NCBI RefSeq assembly: GCF_029760955.1
Contig: NZ_CP121682.1
Span: forward strand, 4,092,001 to 4,156,000
DNA from: Streptomyces cathayae
Lineage (GTDB): Bacteria > Actinomycetota > Actinomycetes > Streptomycetales > Streptomycetaceae
Direction of reading: 5' to 3'
DNA: 64,000 bases
Shown one piece after another: positions 7,829 to 16,152 of the stretch. Position 1 is the first letter of the stretch. Each line of letters starts with the position of its first letter. Made by a program: the position numbers and the translations under genes. The notes beneath the pieces were generated by a model. The model had not been told where the DNA came from and ran no database searches. It worked only from the letters and a program-made list of their open reading frames with translations.

Positions 7829-8182
7829 GTGCGTCAGATTCCCGTCGACACTTCCAACGCCACAGTGATGGTGGCCAAGGCCCCGCAGCCCAAGGTCAAG
7901 GACCGCCGGACCGGTGAGATCGCCCTCGACAAGGACGGCATCACCCTGATGGTCGTGGAGGTCATGTTCTCCACGCCCGACGAGGTCGAGATCCTCAAGC
8001 TCACCGTCCCGCAGCCCGGCGTCTCCGAGGACCTGACCATGGGCACCCCGGTCGCGCTCACGGGCCTGGTCGCCTCGGCGTGGGAGAACGAGTTCAACGG
8101 CCAGAAGCGGCACGGGATCGCCTTTCGCGCGGTCGCCGTGACCTCGCTGGCCGCTGCGGGCTCGGCCTCGAAGGCGGCCTGA
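7829..8182 (+). CDS. Conserved AICE protein preceding the DNA translocase (SCO3937-like)
   Basis: The 117-residue protein is beta-rich (VMVAKAPQPKVKDRRTGEIA, TLMVVEVMFSTPDEVEILKL, PVALTGLVASAWENEF) and may be an OB-like fold, though this is inference. Proteins of this kind sit immediately upstream of the FtsK-type translocase in pSAM2-like elements and are annotated as hypothetical. GTG start at 7829 with AGGAG about 10 nt upstream. Only 3 bp separates its stop from the next GTG, so it is first gene of the transfer operon. Confidence 0.85.
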   Translation: MRQIPVDTSNATVMVAKAPQPKVKDRRTGEIALDKDGITLMVVEVMFSTPDEVEILKLTVPQPGVSEDLTMGTPVALTGLVASAWENEFNGQKRHGIAFRAVAVTSLAAAGSASKAA

Positions 8183-8185
8183 GCC

Positions 8186-9538
8186 GTGACCTGGCCGACG
8201 GTCTTACTGCTGGTGGTCGTCGCCGCTGCGGGTCTCCTGCGGTGGCGGCGCCCCGCCTGGTACTGGCTGACCTTCGGGGTCACCCTCGCCGCGCTGCGGG
8301 TCCTGGTCCGGTACGGCTCGGTCATGGACGCCTGCGGCCTGACAGTCCCACCCTCGCGCTGGCGCCTGACGCTGGCCCGGATGGCCAACCGTCCGGCGCC
8401 GGAGTCCCGCGCGCCGCGCATCCTGCGGCTGCGGCCCACCCGCACCGGCCTGGTCCTGCGGCTCAAGCTCCGCCCCGGACAGGACGCCTTCGACGCCGCC
8501 GCCTCGGACCGGCTGCGCCACTCCTTCGGAATGTACGGCGTCACCTCCCGTGAGCTGCGCTCGGGCGTGGTCGAGATTCGGATGACCGGCTATGACGTGC
8601 TCCAGCGGGTGCAGATGCCCGCCAAGGCCGATACCCGCCCGATGCGGGTCCCGGTCGCCCTGCGGGCGGACGGCTCGGTCCACTACCGCGACTACCGCGC
8701 CGTTCCGCACGGCCTGACCCTCGGCGCCACGGAGTCCGGCAAGTCCGTCTATCAGCGCAACCTCGTCGCCGGGCTCGCCCCGCAGCATGTGGCCCTGGTC
8801 GGCATCGACTGCAAGCAGGGAGTAGAGCTGTTCCCGCTGGCCCGCCGGTTCTCTGCGCTGGCCGACAACCCGGACACCGCCCTGGAGCTGCTGGAGGCGT
8901 TGGTGTCCCACATGGGGGAGGTGTACCAGCTGATCCGGGCTGAACAGCGGATCAGTGTCGCGGTGCCGGATGCGGAGATCGCCGCCGACATCTGGGACCT
9001 GCCCGCCGAGCTGCGGCCGGTGCCGGTCGTGGTCCTGGTCGACGAGGTGGCCGAACTCGCCTTGTACGCGAGCAAGGAGGAGGAGAAGCGGCGGGACCGG
9101 ATCATCACCGCCCTGGTCCGGCTCGCCCAGCTCGGCCGCGCGGCCGGCATCTATTTGGAGATCTGCGGGCAGCGTTTCGGCTCCGAACTCGGCAAGGGCA
9201 TCACCATGCTCCGCGCCCAACTCACCGGCCGCACCGCCCACCGCGTCAACGACGAAACCAGCGCCAACATGGCCTTCGGCGACATCGCCCCGGATGCCGT
9301 GCTGGCCGCTATCACGATTCCCGCCGAAACACGCGGGCTGGCCATCGCCGGGGATTCCACCGGCGGCTGGCACCGCATCCGCGCCCCGCACACCTCGCTG
9401 CGGCAGGCCGTGAACATCTGCAACAAGTTCGCCGACCGCACTCCGGATCTGCCCGCCCTGGCGGTGTTCCGGCCCGCGGTCGCCCCGTTGCCCTCGGCCC
9501 GTGTGCCGCTGTCCAAGACAGCCCCCGCCACGGCCTGA
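8186..9538 (+). CDS. traSA: FtsK/SpoIIIE-type DNA translocase, TraSA-like conjugation protein
   Basis: The 450-residue protein moves double-stranded element DNA between mycelia. Two N-terminal membrane-spanning segments (residues about 2-16 and 20-42) precede the motor. Walker A is GATESGKSV (residues about 180-188), Walker B VVVLVDEVAEL (about 282-292), then the FtsK signature region GQRFGSELGKGITMLRAQLT and RTAHRV. Length is usual for TraSA/TraB translocases. GTG start 3 bp after the previous gene; co-transcribed with the spd genes behind it. Confidence 0.95.
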   Translation: MTWPTVLLLVVVAAAGLLRWRRPAWYWLTFGVTLAALRVLVRYGSVMDACGLTVPPSRWRLTLARMANRPAPESRAPRILRLRPTRTGLVLRLKLRPGQDAFDAAASDRLRHSFGMYGVTSRELRSGVVEIRMTGYDVLQRVQMPAKADTRPMRVPVALRADGSVHYRDYRAVPHGLTLGATESGKSVYQRNLVAGLAPQHVALVGIDCKQGVELFPLARRFSALADNPDTALELLEALVSHMGEVYQLIRAEQRISVAVPDAEIAADIWDLPAELRPVPVVVLVDEVAELALYASKEEEKRRDRIITALVRLAQLGRAAGIYLEICGQRFGSELGKGITMLRAQLTGRTAHRVNDETSANMAFGDIAPDAVLAAITIPAETRGLAIAGDSTGGWHRIRAPHTSLRQAVNICNKFADRTPDLPALAVFRPAVAPLPSARVPLSKTAPATA

Positions 9539-9620
9539 CCCACCCCCCTCCCACGGTCGGCGCGACCGCTTCGCGCCGGGTCCCTACCCCCGCCATGCCT
9601 GATCACAGGAAGGAGCCGTG

Positions 9621-10307
9621 ATGGCCCGCCCCGCCCTCCGTGTGGACGCCGTGCTCGTTCAGGCCGTCATTGCCGGGGCGCTGTCCTTCGCCCACCTGCA
9701 CGACCTTGCCGCCGCCGCTGGACAGGACGGCTGGAAGGCCTGGGCCTATCCGGTCTCGGTGGACCTGCTGCTGGTCGCCGCCTGGCGTCGGCTGCGCACG
9801 GACGGGCCGTCCCGGCTGGCCTGGTGCTGGTTCGTGATCGCGCTGGTGGCCTCGCTCGGCGCCAACGTGGCCACCGCCGGACTCCTCGACCTGAACGACG
9901 TCCCGGCCTGGCTGCGCATCCTGGTCGCCGCCTGGCCCGCCCTGGCCTTCATGGGCGGCACCCTCCTCGCCCACTCACCCGCGGACCGGTCTCCGGCTGC
10001 GCCGGCACCCGCCGCCCCGGACCCGGACTCAGCCCCTGCGCCTGAGGTACAGCCCGAACCGGCCGCCGTCGAGCCGGACCCGGCGCCCGACCCCGTGACC
10101 GTCCCGGCGCACGAGGAAACCCCGGCCCTGCCCACTGCCGAACCTTCCCCGACCGTGCCGGTCCCGGCCGCGCTGGTCGAGCACGCCCGCAAGGTCGCCG
10201 ACGACCACCACACCCGCACCGGCGCCCCGATCGACACCGACACCCTCCGCGCCCGCCTCGGCGTCCCGCCGCACCTGGCCGACGCCATCGCCGCCCAACT
10301 CACCTGA
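9621..10307 (+). CDS. DUF2637 membrane protein, SpdB-like plasmid spread protein
   Basis: The 228-residue protein has four hydrophobic segments in residues about 8-125 (ending ILVAAWPALAFMGGTLLAH), the DUF2637 pattern found in Spd proteins of Streptomyces conjugative elements, then a Pro/Ala/Glu-rich linker and a C-terminal helical segment that may be a HTH-like remnant (ARLGVPPHLADAIAAQL). Spd proteins help intramycelial spread after transfer. ATG 9621 follows GGAAGGA; GTG 9618 is immediately upstream. Confidence 0.85.
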   Translation: MARPALRVDAVLVQAVIAGALSFAHLHDLAAAAGQDGWKAWAYPVSVDLLLVAAWRRLRTDGPSRLAWCWFVIALVASLGANVATAGLLDLNDVPAWLRILVAAWPALAFMGGTLLAHSPADRSPAAPAPAAPDPDSAPAPEVQPEPAAVEPDPAPDPVTVPAHEETPALPTAEPSPTVPVPAALVEHARKVADDHHTRTGAPIDTDTLRARLGVPPHLADAIAAQLT

Positions 10308-10327
10308 CCCGGAAGGGAGAACCACTC

Positions 10328-10522
10328 GTGACCCGCGACCCGGCCGACCTGACAGCCGCCGACCACCTCTACGCCGCCCGCGAGATGACCGCCGCGAACC
10401 GGCCCTACCTCGCCCACCTGCTCGCCGAGGAAGCCGCCCGCCGCACCACCGACCCGGCCACCGCCGCCGGCATCCGCGCCGCCTTCCCCGACCCGACCAC
10501 GACCCGCAAGGAGACCGACTGA
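10328..10522 (+). CDS. Small hypothetical protein of the spd operon
   Basis: The 64-residue, Ala/Thr-rich, helical protein begins at GTG 10328 after GAAGGGAGAACC. Its N-terminal half (LTAADHLYAAREMTAANRPY) is a conserved-looking helix pair. Lies between the DUF2637 gene and the mobile element transfer protein with gaps of 20 bp and 1 bp, so it is part of the same transcript. Function unknown. Confidence 0.75.
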   Translation: MTRDPADLTAADHLYAAREMTAANRPYLAHLLAEEAARRTTDPATAAGIRAAFPDPTTTRKETD

Positions 10523-10523
10523 C

Positions 10524-10715
10524 ATGCCCGCCCGCGACTTCTTCCACTCCGTGATGCGGATCGGCCCGGTGCAGATCGGCACCCACCGCGACCGCGGCGG
10601 CCAGACCAAGCACGCCGCCGTCTGCGGCTCCGACGGCTGCGGCTGGTCCGCCGACTACTCCAGCCGGTCTGCCGCCCAGCTCGCCGCCCGTACCCACCGC
10701 TGCCACGTCCGCTAG
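10524..10715 (+). CDS. Mobile element transfer protein (SpdA-type, small zinc-finger-like)
   Basis: The 63-residue protein (FFHSVMRIGPVQIGTHRDR, then CGSDGCGW and HRCHVR) belongs to the small family annotated as mobile element transfer protein in Streptomyces AICEs. Paired cysteines and a C-terminal His-Arg-Cys-His suggest a metal-binding knuckle that could touch DNA. ATG starts one base after the previous stop and GGAG lies within the preceding codons. Confidence 0.85.
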   Translation: MPARDFFHSVMRIGPVQIGTHRDRGGQTKHAAVCGSDGCGWSADYSSRSAAQLAARTHRCHVR

Positions 10716-10725
10716 GAGGCCACCC

Positions 10726-10881
10726 GTGGACGTTCCGCTCTGGCTCGCGCTGCTGGTCGTCGGCTACCTCGGCGTCAAGCTCATCCGCCCGCCCTGGTGG
10801 CTCATCGCCGTGCTCCTGCTGGGCGGCTACCTCCTCGCCGACAGCCTGCTGTCCCCGGTCATCGACACCGCCGTCAAGTAG
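10726..10881 (+). CDS. Very small membrane protein of the spd operon
   Basis: GTG 10726, after AGGAGGCCACCC, opens a 51-residue frame: MDVPLWLALLVVGYLGVKLI, a Pro-Pro-Trp-Trp turn, then a second hydrophobic stretch (LIAVLLLGGYLLADSLL) and a short polar end. Two transmembrane helices fill nearly the whole protein. The strong ribosome-binding site, 10-bp gap from the upstream gene and 23-bp gap to the next support it as a real spd-type gene. Confidence 0.8.
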   Translation: MDVPLWLALLVVGYLGVKLIRPPWWLIAVLLLGGYLLADSLLSPVIDTAVK

Positions 10882-10904
10882 CTCGACCTGAAAGGAGAAC
10901 ACCG

Positions 10905-11222
10905 ATGCTTCGTCCGAAGATCCCGACCAATCCCACGCCCACCGGCACAGTCACCCCGTCCGTGGTGGTGGAACCGACCGCCGTCGTGCCGACCGCGCAG
11001 GTTCCGTCTCCTGCTCCGGTCGCCTCGACGCCGACCCGGCCCACGGTCCAGCTCACCCCCGGCACCGCGCTCGCCCTCGTCGGCGGCGGTACAGCCGTGG
11101 TCCTGGTCGTCGGCGCGGTCCTGGTCTCCATGCTCCTGGCGGTTGCCATCACCGGCGCCTCGGTCGCTGTCTGCGCCCTGGTGATTCGCTCACTCGTCAA
11201 CGCCGACGCCAAGCGTCGCTGA
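10905..11222 (+). CDS. SpdD-like spread protein
   Basis: The 105-residue protein has a Pro/Thr/Val-rich N-terminal half (residues 1-50) and a long hydrophobic C-terminal half with two closely spaced membrane segments (GTALALVGGGTAVVLVVGAV and VSMLLAVAITGASVAVCALV). This layout is that of SpdD-like proteins in Streptomyces plasmids and AICEs. AAAGGAG lies 8 nt before ATG 10905. Last gene of the transfer operon before a hairpin. Confidence 0.85.
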   Translation: MLRPKIPTNPTPTGTVTPSVVVEPTAVVPTAQVPSPAPVASTPTRPTVQLTPGTALALVGGGTAVVLVVGAVLVSMLLAVAITGASVAVCALVIRSLVNADAKRR

Positions 11223-11228
11223 CCGGCC

Positions 11229-11268
11229 CCCGGGCGGCCTCGATACCGCCAAGCATCCGCCGCCCGGG
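11229..11268 (+). terminator. Hairpin between spd operon and repSA
   Basis: CCCGGGCGG (11229-11237) pairs with CCGCCCGGG (11260-11268) across a 22-nt loop. No U tract, but the position between spdD and repSA fits partial termination or a replication-linked structure. Confidence 0.55.
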
Positions 11269-11311
11269 AGCCGTCCCTGTCCGACCTCACAACCGGAAGG
11301 AAGAACCCAGC

Positions 11312-12706
11312 ATGGCGCATCGCGCCTCACAGGCGTCGGAGACGCTGCTCGATCCGATCATCCTCGGGGACCTGCTGAGGGTGGCTTCGGCCCCTGACTA
11401 CGCACGCTGGGAGGACCAGGTCCGCCGTACCGGTGGCTGCTCCGACCCCATCCACCTGACTGGCTGGACCCTCCACAAGGACAAGGCCACTGGCGAGACC
11501 CTGCACCACTACACCACCGCCGGTGAGCCGGGCGGACGGCTCCGTGTCGCCTGCGGCAACCGCCGCGCCTCGCGCTGCCCGGCCTGCGCCTGGACCTACG
11601 CGGGCGACACCTACCACCTGATCCGCGCGGGCCTGGCCGGGGACGACCGCCGCGCTATCCCCGCCACTGTCCGCGACCACCCGCGCGTCTTCGCCACCCT
11701 CACCGCCCCGTCCTTCGGCCCGGTCCACAACCGGCCCGACCGGGGTCTCTGCCGTTGCGGTACCCGCCACGCCTCGGATGCCCCGGAACTGGGCACCGCC
11801 CTGGACCCGGCCACGTACGACTACGCGGGCGCGGTGCTGTTCAACAACCATGCCGGGCAGCTGTGGCAGCGCTTCACCACACGCCTGCGCCGTGAACTCG
11901 CCGCCCGCGCCGGCCTTTCGCGCCGTGAACTCGCCGACCGCCTCCGCGTCTCGTACGGCAAGGTCGCCGAGTTCCAGAAGCGCGGCGCTCTGCACTTCCA
12001 TGCGGTGATCCGGCTCGACGGCCCGGAGGGCCCGGGAACGCCGCCGCCCGCCTGGGCCACGGTCGATCTCCTCGCCGACGCGATCCATGCAGCTGCGGCG
12101 CACTCCTACACATCGGTCTCGGTCCCGGCCGCGGGTGACCAACCGGCCCGGTCGTTCCGCTGGGGCACTCAGCTCGACGTCCGGTCGGTGAAGGCCTTCG
12201 GAGACGGCTCCGACATCACCGAACAAGCCGTCGCCTCGTACGTCGCCAAGTACTCCACCAAGGCAGCCGAGAACACCGGAACCCTCGACCGCCGCATCGG
12301 CGAACTCGCCGAACTCGACCGCCACGGCGTCCCCGACCACACCCGCCGCCTCGTCACCGCATGCCGTGACCTGGACAGCCTGTATCCGGACCGGCGTCTC
12401 TGGGCCTGGGCCCACATGCTCGGCTTCCGCGGCCACTTCTCATCCAAGTCCCGCCGCTACTCCACCACCCTCGGCGCCCTCCGCCAGGCACGTGCCGACT
12501 ACCGCGCAACCCAAGAGGCCGCCGTCCTCGGCCTGGACGACCGCGAGCCGGACACCGTCCTCGTCCTGACCGACTGGCAGTACGCCGGACACGGCCACAC
12601 CCCCGGCGAGTCCGCCCTCGCGGCCACCATCGCCCGCAACCTCCAGCTCAATCGCGAAACCGCTCGCGAAGCCCTACGCGACCAAGCCGCAGAGGAGAGG
12701 GAGTGA
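11312..12706 (+). CDS. repSA: Rolling-circle replication initiator, RepSA-like
   Basis: The 464-residue protein matches the RepSA family: a Cys-rich N-terminal segment (CGNRRASRCPACAWTY, residues about 90-105, and CRCG near 150), the metal-binding motif HFHAVIRLDG (about 228-237) and a downstream Tyr/Lys motif (YVAKYSTKAAENTG, about 309-322) expected to nick the double-strand origin. It lets the excised element replicate. Ribosome-binding site GGAAGGAAGAA precedes ATG 11312. Its stop overlaps the xis start (ATGA), so repSA-xis-int form one operon as in pSAM2. Confidence 0.93.
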   Translation: MAHRASQASETLLDPIILGDLLRVASAPDYARWEDQVRRTGGCSDPIHLTGWTLHKDKATGETLHHYTTAGEPGGRLRVACGNRRASRCPACAWTYAGDTYHLIRAGLAGDDRRAIPATVRDHPRVFATLTAPSFGPVHNRPDRGLCRCGTRHASDAPELGTALDPATYDYAGAVLFNNHAGQLWQRFTTRLRRELAARAGLSRRELADRLRVSYGKVAEFQKRGALHFHAVIRLDGPEGPGTPPPAWATVDLLADAIHAAAAHSYTSVSVPAAGDQPARSFRWGTQLDVRSVKAFGDGSDITEQAVASYVAKYSTKAAENTGTLDRRIGELAELDRHGVPDHTRRLVTACRDLDSLYPDRRLWAWAHMLGFRGHFSSKSRRYSTTLGALRQARADYRATQEAAVLGLDDREPDTVLVLTDWQYAGHGHTPGESALAATIARNLQLNRETAREALRDQAAEERE

Positions 12707-12921
12707 TGACCGTGGACCGACTCCTCACCGTCGACCAGGTCGCCGAACGTCTCGGTACGGGCGTCCGCTTTCCGCGTCGTCTCATCGAGGAACGCCGCAT
12801 CACCTTCGTGAAGGTCGGCCGACACGTCCGCATCCCCGAGAGCGTCGTAGAGGCGTACGTGGACGCCAACACCGTGGAACCGATCACCCTGCGTCCCACC
12901 GTCCTTCGGAGGGCTGCCTGA
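12706..12921 (+). CDS. xis: Excisionase (Xis), HTH_17 type
   Basis: The 71-residue protein has the DNA-binding-domain excisionase pattern: LTVDQVAERLGTGVRFPRRL, then RRITFVKVGRHVRIPESVVE. It directs Int toward excision. Translationally coupled on both sides: ATG 12706 overlaps the repSA stop, and its TGA overlaps the int ATG at 12921. Confidence 0.92.
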   Translation: MTVDRLLTVDQVAERLGTGVRFPRRLIEERRITFVKVGRHVRIPESVVEAYVDANTVEPITLRPTVLRRAA

Positions 12922-14063
12922 TGGCCGGTAAGCGCAAGTCCCGCCGGAACTTCGGCCGTGTCCGCAAGCTGCCGTCCGGCCGGTTCCAAGTCCGGTACCC
13001 AGGGCCTGACGGCGTTCTGCGCCCTGCCGACCGGACGTTCGCCACCTCGACGGATGCCGACCGCTGGCTCATGCGGAAGCGCATCGAGATCGAAGAGGGA
13101 CGCTGGGTCGACCCGGCCGAGGGCCAGACGACCGTACGCGACTGGTCGGCCCGCTGGCTTGCTGCCGTCTCCCCGCAGCTCAAGCACAAGACTCAGGCGT
13201 CGTACAGGTCTCTGATCAACTCGCTGATCAATCCGGCGCTAGGTGACCGTGAGCTGTCCAGCCTCCGTCCGATCACCATCGCCGAGTGGGTCGGCGGGAT
13301 GAAGTCCAAGGGGCTCAGCGCGTCACGGATCAGGCAGGCGTACCGGGTCCTGTCGCAGATCATGCGGTCGGCCGTCGACAACGACATGATCCCGCAGACA
13401 CCGTGCCGGGGCGTGAAGCTGCCTCGGATGCCGCAGACAGAGCCGCACATCCTCACCCCGCTTGAAGCCTCGCGGATCGTCCGGAGCGCGGCCAAGCCGC
13501 ATGACCTGCTGATCGCCCTCCTCGCGTACGCGGGCCTGCGGGTCGGTGAGGCGTTCGCCCTCCGGCGTACGGACATCGACGTCTTCGGCGGCTTCGTCCT
13601 CGTCGACGAAAACTTGGCCGAAGCTAACGGCGCCTTGGTCTTCGACACCCCCAAGTCACATCAGAAGCGGCTCCTCCGGGTCGGCCCGGCGCTCACGAAA
13701 CGACTCGGCCGGCACTTGGAGACGCTGCCCGGCGAGGATGACGCCCTCCTGTTCACCACCCCCAGCGGCAAGCCGCTCCGCTACAACCAGTGGCGCAAGG
13801 CGTACTTCGACCCGGCGGTGTCGGCGGCCGGACTGACCGACGTCACCCCGCACGACCTCCGCGCCTCGCACGGCACATGGGTCGCCGACCGGTACGGCGT
13901 GATGACCGCCGCTCACCGCCTCGGCCACTCGAACGCGAGCGTCACCACTCGGCACTATGCTCGGCCAGTCGCCGGTCGTGACGATCAGGTGGCGGAAGCG
14001 GCTGACGCATGGCTCGGAGGGCAAGAAGGAGACGGCTCTCCCGAGGCGCGTAAGCCGTTCTGA
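12921..14063 (+). CDS. int: Tyrosine site-specific integrase
   Basis: The 380-residue protein has an arm-binding N-terminus (GRVRKLPSGRFQVRYPGPDG), a SAM-like core-binding domain (residues about 65-160) and the catalytic domain. Catalytic residues visible are Arg in GLRVGEAF (about 207), His-x-x-Arg in HDLRASHGTW (about 310-313), His in LGHSNASVTT and the nucleophile Tyr in RHYARP (about 347). It integrates the element into tRNA-Ser(UGA). Starts at the xis stop codon; followed by a strong terminator. Confidence 0.95.
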   Translation: MAGKRKSRRNFGRVRKLPSGRFQVRYPGPDGVLRPADRTFATSTDADRWLMRKRIEIEEGRWVDPAEGQTTVRDWSARWLAAVSPQLKHKTQASYRSLINSLINPALGDRELSSLRPITIAEWVGGMKSKGLSASRIRQAYRVLSQIMRSAVDNDMIPQTPCRGVKLPRMPQTEPHILTPLEASRIVRSAAKPHDLLIALLAYAGLRVGEAFALRRTDIDVFGGFVLVDENLAEANGALVFDTPKSHQKRLLRVGPALTKRLGRHLETLPGEDDALLFTTPSGKPLRYNQWRKAYFDPAVSAAGLTDVTPHDLRASHGTWVADRYGVMTAAHRLGHSNASVTTRHYARPVAGRDDQVAEAADAWLGGQEGDGSPEARKPF

Positions 14064-14079
14064 GCAGCCTGCACTTACT

Positions 14080-14113
14080 GATGCCCCTGGCCAAGAATGA
14101 TGCCAGGGGCATC
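14080..14113 (+). terminator. Terminator of the repSA-xis-int operon
   Basis: GATGCCCCTGGC (14080-14091) and GCCAGGGGCATC (14102-14113) form a perfect 12-bp stem with a 10-nt loop, followed by GCCCTTT. Confidence 0.85.
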
Positions 14114-14236
14114 GCCCTTTGTGGCCCTCAGCGCTGTGCAATGCGCCTTCGCCTCGTGGTCGCGCTGGACGGCTGGCGGACGCCTGTCCAATTCGCCTCT
14201 ATGCGCTGTGCATATGCATAGCTACTCTGAGTGCTT

Positions 14237-14626
14237 ATGGGTAAAGTGGTGCATCTGTACTGGGGATACATGGTGGCCGCGGCTTTGATCGTTGCTTGGA
14301 GCCAGCAATGGTCCTTGCCGGTGATCGTGGCTCTGTCACTTGGTGTCTCGGCCTATGCGGCCTTCCAAGTGCCTGTCTGGTGTGGAGCCGTCAACCGGGA
14401 TGGGCAGACTTACTGCCGCAACAACGCCTACGGCGTGTTGATGGGCTGCTCGAAGCGTCAGCACAGGTGGCAGAAAATGAAGATGATCGTTTTGCGCAGC
14501 AAGGCCGGGAACGTGAGTCGCTCCGTTTTCCCAACGGCCAAAGAGAAGTTCAATGGCGCCCTCGCTGTAGGAGGGTTGCTGTCGGCCGTGGCGGCGGTGG
14601 TCGTTCCCGCTGTGACTGGTGGCTGA
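14237..14626 (+). CDS. Hypothetical membrane protein at the element's right end
   Basis: The 129-residue product has an N-terminal pair of hydrophobic segments (residues about 5-45), a cytoplasmic-looking Cys/Arg/Lys-rich middle (VWCGAVNRDGQTYCRNNAYG, then CSKRQHRWQ) and a final hydrophobic helix. Codon bias is weaker than in the conjugation core. It sits between int and the attachment site, a usual cargo position. No family recognised. Start chosen at ATG 14237; GTG 14231 is in frame. Confidence 0.6.
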   Translation: MGKVVHLYWGYMVAAALIVAWSQQWSLPVIVALSLGVSAYAAFQVPVWCGAVNRDGQTYCRNNAYGVLMGCSKRQHRWQKMKMIVLRSKAGNVSRSVFPTAKEKFNGALAVGGLLSAVAAVVVPAVTGG

Positions 14627-14744
14627 GCGGACACAATCGTGCGCCTGGGGCACGTAGCGGGCACGACGACGATGACGACGGCTTCGCCGGGGCGCTCGTA
14701 CCCGTCTGACCTGCGGGGGAGCGGTCGCCCCACGTGATCGGTGA

Positions 14745-14804
14745 AAGGTCTTGAAAACCGTCGTGGCAGCGATGTCACCGTGGGTTCAAATCCCACCGCC
14801 TCCG
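14745..14804 (+). other. Attachment site: 3' remnant of tRNA-Ser(UGA)
   Basis: The sequence contains the 3' side of a class II tRNA: anticodon loop CTTGAAA, variable arm GTGGCA/TGTCAC, T-arm GTGGGTTCAAATCCCAC, acceptor CGCCTCC plus G. Upstream bases do not fold into a D-arm and the acceptor 5' strand GGAGGCG is absent, so it is a fragment starting at the anticodon stem. Element integrases use exactly this anticodon-to-3'-end segment. A hairpin terminator follows at 14821, as expected behind the original chromosomal tRNA. Confidence 0.8.
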
Positions 14805-14820
14805 CTCTGAGAGCAGTGCA

Positions 14821-14857
14821 AACGGCCCCTGACCTGGGAAGTCGGTCGGGGGCCGTT
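14821..14857 (+). terminator. Terminator of the original chromosomal tRNA-Ser
   Basis: AACGGCCCCTGACC (14821-14834) pairs with GGTCGGGGGCCGTT (14844-14857), one mismatch, 9-nt loop. Confidence 0.75.
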
Positions 14858-15466
14858 CGCCTGCCCGGACTCCGTGGCTGCCTGGTGTTCCCCGTGGTTT
14901 CCCGCTCGATCGGGCGCGGAACGCGCGCGGACGGCTAGTGTCCTGAGTCGCCCAGGAGGGGGCCCCTTCTCGGCGGTGGCCTGCCGGGGCTCCGGCTGCT
15001 CCACGGCATGGTTGACGGCGGTGCCGAAACGCGCCGCGATCTCTGCCGGTGCCGGGGCCTTGGTGTCGGTCCGGCTCTCCCGATCCCCCCTGCCTGCCCA
15101 CGACTCCGACCAGTTCGGATGCTGTGGGCTTCTGCCGTTGGCGGTCGGCCCAGAGACGGCCCAGTCGACTGGACGTCAGTGTTACTCAGGCTCCTTGCCC
15201 CCCCGCCTTGTCGAAACGCAGACGCCTGTTGCCGTACTCCCGTGCCGGGTGCCGTCTGGCGCAGAGCGTGACCGCGAAGCACCGTTTCAGCCGATGCTGC
15301 TCGGCGCTCTGCGCCACCGCTGAGGGCGGTACCTCGTGGGTTAGCCGGTCCGGGGGCACGTGTGTCGTGAAACCCCAGGCAGTGTGTGCCCTGTGTGACG
15401 GGTGCAAGCATGGGACGAGGCACGGGGATCCACGGATGGTGGCCCGGCTCGGGCGTGGGGGAAAGC
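14858..15466. other. Intergenic region without supported gene
   Basis: Open frames on both strands are artefacts of GC content: no ribosome-binding sites and no protein-like motifs. Nothing else recognisable. Confidence 0.5.
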
Positions 15467-16096
15467 GTGGCGAGATCGAGGAGTAAGGCGGTGCGGGCGC
15501 GGGAGGCGCGGCGGCGCAGAGCGGCGGTTGGTGGCGGCGACGGATACCGCTTGCCTGCCAGTGCCAAGCGATCCGCCGTGGACAGCGGTGTTGCGCGGCG
15601 GCGAATTCTTCGGAGAGCGGCGCGGACAGACCGGTCTGGGCCTGTTCGGCGTTTCCTGTGGTGCTGTGCTGCGGTGCTCTTCCTCATCGGTACGGCGGTG
15701 CTCGGCGTAGTGGGCGTATCCGCTGCCGGGCTGGGCGGGACGCCGGGAGTTTTCGCAGCTGACGAGTGCCATCTGGAGGAGAGTGGCAGGGGTGGCAAGA
15801 GCACTTCGTGTTCGGGCGTGTTCGTCTCTCACGACGGGAGCCTCGTCGACCGGGAGGCGCGGATGGCCTGGCCCGGTGGCCGGGCTGGGGCGCACACACA
15901 GGTCAGGACGGTGTTGCTCGGCGGATACCAGAGGGAGCACGGCGTCGATGCGGTACTGCTGGCCGTTCTTGTCCCCGTCGTGGGGCTGCTGTCGGTCGGA
16001 TGCGCGTTCGCCGGTCTGTCTCGCGCGACGCAGGACCGTCTTGCCGCCCGGCTGCCCGAACCTGCGTTCGTGGTCTACGTGAAGTGGCGGTCCTGA
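15467..16096 (+). CDS. Membrane protein with extracytoplasmic Cys loop, paralog of the next gene
   Basis: The roughly 209-residue product has a long basic N-terminus (Arg/Ala-rich to residue about 60), a first membrane segment (FLWCCAAVLFLIGTAVLGVV), an outside domain with DECHLEESG and STSCSGVFVSHDG, and a second membrane segment (LLAVLVPVVGLLSVGCAFAG). The order helix, ECHxExG loop, Cys, helix is the same as in the protein at 16153-16596. GTG 15467 is preferred (GGGGGAAAGC upstream); ATG 15410 and 15386 are alternatives. Function unknown. Confidence 0.6.
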   Translation: MARSRSKAVRAREARRRRAAVGGGDGYRLPASAKRSAVDSGVARRRILRRAARTDRSGPVRRFLWCCAAVLFLIGTAVLGVVGVSAAGLGGTPGVFAADECHLEESGRGGKSTSCSGVFVSHDGSLVDREARMAWPGGRAGAHTQVRTVLLGGYQREHGVDAVLLAVLVPVVGLLSVGCAFAGLSRATQDRLAARLPEPAFVVYVKWRS

Positions 16097-16152
16097 TGTA
16101 GCGGCCGACGTGGTGGTGGCCCGGATCGAGCAAGCTCGGGGCACGGCATTCT

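Larger units (their letters stand above)
1..14804. mobile_element. Right part of a pSAM2-type integrative conjugative element (AICE), left end outside window
   Basis: The block pif-korSA-like regulator-FtsK translocase-spd genes-repSA-xis-int, all but pif on the plus strand with short gaps or overlaps, is the standard core of pSAM2-like actinomycete elements that excise, replicate by rolling circle and move as double-stranded DNA. The integrase is followed by a 3' tRNA-Ser remnant at 14745-14804, the expected chromosomal attachment end. No second copy of that remnant is visible upstream, so the left attachment site and intact tRNA should precede base 1. Bases 1-6000 are then cargo: lower GC, an IS, broken genes. 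No pra-like activator gene was recognised in the visible part. Confidence 0.85.

Noticed and set aside
10300..10320. Possible translocase recognition 8-mer GACCCGGA of the pIJ101/pSVH1 type
   Set aside because: Only an isolated occurrence within a stop/ribosome-binding region; recognition loci need several spaced copies.
14715..14804. Complete tRNA-Ser gene
   Set aside because: The 3' half is correct, but the 5' acceptor strand and D-arm cannot be formed from upstream bases, so it is an attachment remnant.
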